The notes beneath the pieces are model-generated. The model was not told where the DNA came from, ran no database searches, and worked only from the letters and a program-made list of their open reading frames with translations. A stretch of DNA of 27,751 bases from the NCBI GenBank assembly GCA_016932415.1, contig JAFGCX010000024.1, positions 1 through 27,751 of the forward strand, written 5' to 3'. Both the position numbers and the translations under genes were made by a program. How positions within the stretch are numbered: the first letter of the stretch is position 1; each line of letters starts with the position of its first letter. Positions 25,701-27,751 of the stretch are shown one piece after another. This stretch comes from Candidatus Krumholzibacteriota bacterium (lineage in GTDB: Bacteria; Krumholzibacteriota; Krumholzibacteriia; Krumholzibacteriales; Krumholzibacteriaceae).

Positions 25701-27663
25701 TGAGCGTGGTGGCCAGTACCTTGCGATACTTGTGGCTGTAGGGGAGAAAAAGAGGATAGATTATTCCGTTCCCTACGACGAGCTTTCTTCTGAGGCGCGC
25801 CAGCTGGCGATGCATGGCGCGGGGGATGAATTCTTCAGCGCCGTATGGAGGTTCAACCGGAAAGGGCGCGAGGGAGAGCATCGATGGGAGGTAAGATGGC
25901 CGGGATTCTGCGGCCATGTCGAAAGGGAATACGAGCGGGTACATGCCGATAAGAGGGGCGAGAAGATGCTTCCGCTGATGGAGGATGTCACCTGCCCCGC
26001 CTGCTCGGGGGCGAGGTTATCGCCTGAGGTCCTGCGCGTTATCTTTGCCGGAAAAAACATCTCAAGCCTCTGCGCGATGACGGTCGACGAGACACTTCAG
26101 TTTCTAAGCTATATAGATGAAGACCAAAAAAATTCCGGTCTCACTGAAAGGCAAATCATTGTCACCGAAGCTCTCAGAAGAGAGATCGCCGGCAGGCTCG
26201 AGCCGATAAGACAGATGGGGCTGGGGTACCTGAGGCTGGACAGAAGGACGTCGACCCTTTCCGGAGGCGAGTTGCAGAGAGTGCTGCTGGCCGCTCAGCT
26301 CGGTAGCAGACTCTGCTCTGTCACCTATGTCCTGGATGAACCAACGGTGGGACTGCACGAGCGTGATACGGAAAAACTCATCGACATCATGAAACGGCTG
26401 CGCGACGAGGGAAATACTGTAATAGTCGTTGAGCATGACGAAAAGGTCATACGAGCCGCCGATCATATCATAGACATGGGACCTGGCGCCGGGACGTCTG
26501 GTGGCAGGGTGGTCGCCGAGGGCAACATCGATTCGATCGAATCAGATCCTTCGTCTCTCACCGGCATGTATCTCTCCGGATGGAAACGGATCGGCAGGGC
26601 TGATAGAAAATGGCAACAGTGTGACGGTCTTGAAATCAGGGGTGCCGAGGCGAACAACCTCAAGAATCTCGATCTGACGATACCGGCAGGCGGGATAACA
26701 GCTGTCACAGGGGTCTCGGGAAGCGGAAAATCGAGCCTTGTCTTCGATGTCATCGCATCTTCCTTTGAACGGAAGAAGCCGGCAGGTTGCAGGGAAATCG
26801 TAGGATTTGAACGGTTCGCGGGCGTCATCAGCATCGACCAGGGACCGATCGGAAGTTCTTCGCTGAGCAATCCCGCCACGTACTGCGGCATCTTCGACAG
26901 GATCAGGGAACTCTTTGCCTGCGAAAAGATCTCGAAAGAGCGCAAATACGCGAAGGCGCGGTTCTCATTCAATTCAAAGGGCGGGCGATGCGAACACTGC
27001 AGGGGAATGGGGACGAAAAAGGTGGAGATGGGATTTCTCGCTGATGTCCACGTTCCCTGCGAAGAATGTGGAGGCCGGCGCTATAATGAGGAGACTCTCG
27101 CGATCAAGCACAGGGGCAGGAATATCTTCGAGACCCTGAATATGACGATCGATGAGGCGAAAGAACTTTTCATCGATGACAGGATGTTGTCCGCCGCGCT
27201 CGATATCCTTTCATCGGTCGGGCTGGGTTATCTCCAACTTGGTCAGAGGTCGGACACACTGTCGGGAGGCGAGTCCCAGAGGCTGAAACTGGCTGCAGAA
27301 CTAATAAAGTCGCAAATGAAAAAAAGATCGGCCGGCGGATTATCTGAAAGTGCCGGGAAGAACCTGTATATCCTCGACGAACCGACGACCGGACTGCACT
27401 TTCAGGATATCGAAAGACTCATCGGAATATTCGACGGACTCGCTGCCGACGGCCACACAATACTTGTCGTTGAACATAATCTCGAAGTCATAGCGAACGC
27501 CGACTGGATAATTGACCTGGGACCTGAAGGGGGCGACGAGGGAGGCGGTATTGTGGCTTGTGGCGCCATGGATGCTATCATGGCATCTGCTTCTTCGTAC
27601 ACGGGGCAGGCACTGAGGGAGCGGGGCAGGCACAAAACCAAACAGGATCCCTATCCCACATGA
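22702..27663 (+). CDS. uvrA: Fused double UvrA2-type ABC protein (four ABC modules, no UvrB-binding domain)
   Basis: 1653 residues, about twice a UvrA. Two complete UvrA-like halves (about 1-815 and 820-1653) each have two ABC modules. Walker A motifs start at residues 31, 507, 852 and 1337; signatures are [24 protein letters not shown] and LSGGESQR; Walker B is LDEP at Asp381, LNEP at Asn720 (altered), LDEP at Asp1212 and LDEP at Asp1559. Zinc-finger pairs CPEC/CDRC, CEAC/CEEC, CPQC/CPAC and CEHC/CEEC are kept. Both halves pass from RLLFSR directly to FSFN in ~10-13 residues, so the UvrB-binding domain and its zinc finger are missing, as in UvrA2/DrrC paralogues. Likely role is DNA-damage or DNA-binding drug tolerance rather than standard excision repair. 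The ATG at 22702 has CAGGGA nine bases upstream and matches the family N-terminus; the in-frame extension to 22576 is rejected. Confidence 0.93.
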   Translation: MDRIIIKNAGEHNLRSVDLEIPRDSLVVVTGVSGSGKSSLAFDTICREAQRRYLRTLSSYARMYIGKLGMPDFEIMTGLSPSISIDQKTVVRNPRSTVGTISGLSDHLRLLFSRLGDCEPGTSSSLFSFNSEKGACPECKGLGVEDRIVPELLISDDTKTIREGALVLTTPNGYLVYSQVTLDVLDEVCRAHGFNIDIPWKELTAEQVNVVLNGSERIKIPFGKHPLESRLKWNGLTARPREEGYYKGILPVMEDILRRDRNRNILRFARSIKCDRCGGRRLGREALGVTCLGMNIAEMSEMTVDRLHEFFSLIDLSEKDSPVGGPIARQIIERTGLLRDLGLGYLTCDRESTTLSGGEAQRIRLAGLAGGGLQGLLYVLDEPSIGLHPSDNKKMLSILKKLRDRGNTVLVVEHDEETMYSADYLVDIGPKAGVLGGKILYAGPPSDMESADPASETMAYLLGKKKIKAPDVYREGSGEIRIGGARGFNLRDIDVIFRTGAFNVVTGVSGAGKSTLVNRTLSAILKGEAEKGGELCRSLEGIDLIDSVIEIDQAPIGRTPRSNPATYTKLFDLIRDLFAGCRVSRDRGYDKGRFSFNVEGGRCEACQGAGVQQIGMHFLENISVICEECDGKRFDGSTLEVLYRGVNIHDVLEMPVEEAANFFSDDKRIMRHLGALLDVGLGYITLGQPSTTLSGGEAQRVKLASRLARPSSGKTLYILNEPTTSLHTADIAILLRAIRSLVEAGNTVVAIEHNLDFIRSADWMIDLGPGSGEEGGGLVFMGRPGEAVLAEESLTGMALRDAARDTLAMSMDIEREESAGPKKQIELRGVTTHNLRSVDVDIPHGKITVITGVSGSGKSSLAFDTLYAQSRMLYFGSLSTQARRYMKKIPLPPVEQTAGLNAAIAIGQNRSIDNPRSIIATVTEIYDHYRLLFSRAGMVGDRATDFSARIFSFNHHQGACPQCRGLGVKTVCSAEALVSHPHLSLLNGAMDGSRTGGFYGERGGQYLAILVAVGEKKRIDYSVPYDELSSEARQLAMHGAGDEFFSAVWRFNRKGREGEHRWEVRWPGFCGHVEREYERVHADKRGEKMLPLMEDVTCPACSGARLSPEVLRVIFAGKNISSLCAMTVDETLQFLSYIDEDQKNSGLTERQIIVTEALRREIAGRLEPIRQMGLGYLRLDRRTSTLSGGELQRVLLAAQLGSRLCSVTYVLDEPTVGLHERDTEKLIDIMKRLRDEGNTVIVVEHDEKVIRAADHIIDMGPGAGTSGGRVVAEGNIDSIESDPSSLTGMYLSGWKRIGRADRKWQQCDGLEIRGAEANNLKNLDLTIPAGGITAVTGVSGSGKSSLVFDVIASSFERKKPAGCREIVGFERFAGVISIDQGPIGSSSLSNPATYCGIFDRIRELFACEKISKERKYAKARFSFNSKGGRCEHCRGMGTKKVEMGFLADVHVPCEECGGRRYNEETLAIKHRGRNIFETLNMTIDEAKELFIDDRMLSAALDILSSVGLGYLQLGQRSDTLSGGESQRLKLAAELIKSQMKKRSAGGLSESAGKNLYILDEPTTGLHFQDIERLIGIFDGLAADGHTILVVEHNLEVIANADWIIDLGPEGGDEGGGIVACGAMDAIMASASSYTGQALRERGRHKTKQDPYPT

Positions 27664-27664
27664 T

Positions 27665-27686
27665 AAAAACGGATCAACCGATCCGT
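27665..27686 (-). terminator. Intrinsic terminator after the tRNA
   Basis: ACGGATC and GATCCGT (27669-27686) form a perfect seven-pair stem with a four-base loop. On the - strand it runs into a short T-tract (A-run 27665-27669), placed 19 bases beyond the tRNA 3' end. On the + strand it starts six bases after the uvrA-like stop but has no T-tract. Confidence 0.65.
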
Positions 27687-27704
27687 CTAACTCATTGATA
27701 ATAA

Positions 27705-27751
27705 TGGTGCCGGAGGAGGGAATCGAACCCTCATGGTACCAAGTACCGGGG
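27705..27751 (-). tRNA. tRNA-Leu, 3' part only (anticodon outside the window)
   Basis: Read on the - strand: a variable arm GGTAC-TTG-GTACC, T-arm GAGGG-TTCGATT-CCCTC, acceptor strand CTCCGGC, discriminator A and an encoded CCA (27705-27707). The long variable arm marks a class II tRNA; acceptor CTCCGGC with A73 fits leucine rather than serine (G73) or tyrosine. The 5' part and anticodon lie to the right, so the isoacceptor cannot be read. Confidence 0.88.

Noticed and set aside
1-27751. CRISPR array, transposase, integrase or phage genes
   Set aside because: None seen on either strand; the only long repeat array is the protein-coding propeller blades at 19058-21598.

Overview
The window is bacterial, from an anaerobic organism with a Gram-negative type envelope. 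The evidence is Shine-Dalgarno sequences, HflK/HflC, a predicted outer-membrane beta-barrel ending in Phe, a lipoprotein, an oxygen-sensitive glycyl radical enzyme, a [NiFe] hydrogenase and a flavin-dependent thymidylate synthase. Codon use favours AGG/AGA for Arg and ATA for Ile. The mix of envelope proteins (peptidase/propeller/barrel fusion, YCF48-like propellers, TPR membrane protein) suggests an uncultured FCB-like or Krumholzibacteriota/Eisenbacteria-like lineage. That placement is inference; there is no rRNA here.

Layout. Bases 1-4371 are a tight + strand hydrogenase operon: the end of a group 3 (MvhA-like) [NiFe] large subunit, its maturation endopeptidase, then hypA, hypB, hypC and hypD, mostly with overlapping starts and stops. 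hypE and hypF are not in the window. Bases 4515-6445 are hflK-hflC. After a strong hairpin (6523-6564) come a large exported metallopeptidase/TolB-propeller/barrel protein (6623-9634) and a tandem-domain ThyX (9656-11050).

Bases 11101-18798 are one run of six closely packed or overlapping genes: a BtuFDC/FecBCD-type ABC importer, a glycyl radical activase, trans-4-hydroxy-L-proline dehydratase (all remembered active-site residues present at identical numbering), and a polytopic membrane protein with TPRs. The dehydratase is also called HypD in the literature and is unrelated to the hydrogenase HypD upstream.

Bases 18815-22567 hold a lipoprotein of 21 YCF48-like propeller blades with its own promoter. 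It converges on a secreted cysteine-rich C39-like peptidase on the - strand, which has a clear promoter, a strong ribosome binding site and a terminator. Bases 22702-27663 encode a 1653-residue fusion of two UvrA2-type proteins (four ABC modules). Both halves lack the UvrB-binding domain and the second module has an altered Walker B. The right edge is the 3' half of a tRNA-Leu on the - strand with its terminator.

The strongest leads for something unusual are the double UvrA2 fusion, the ThyX whose two halves each keep a different part of the active-site motif, the 21-blade lipoprotein, and the hydroxyproline dehydratase locus fused in one operon to a corrinoid/siderophore-type importer.
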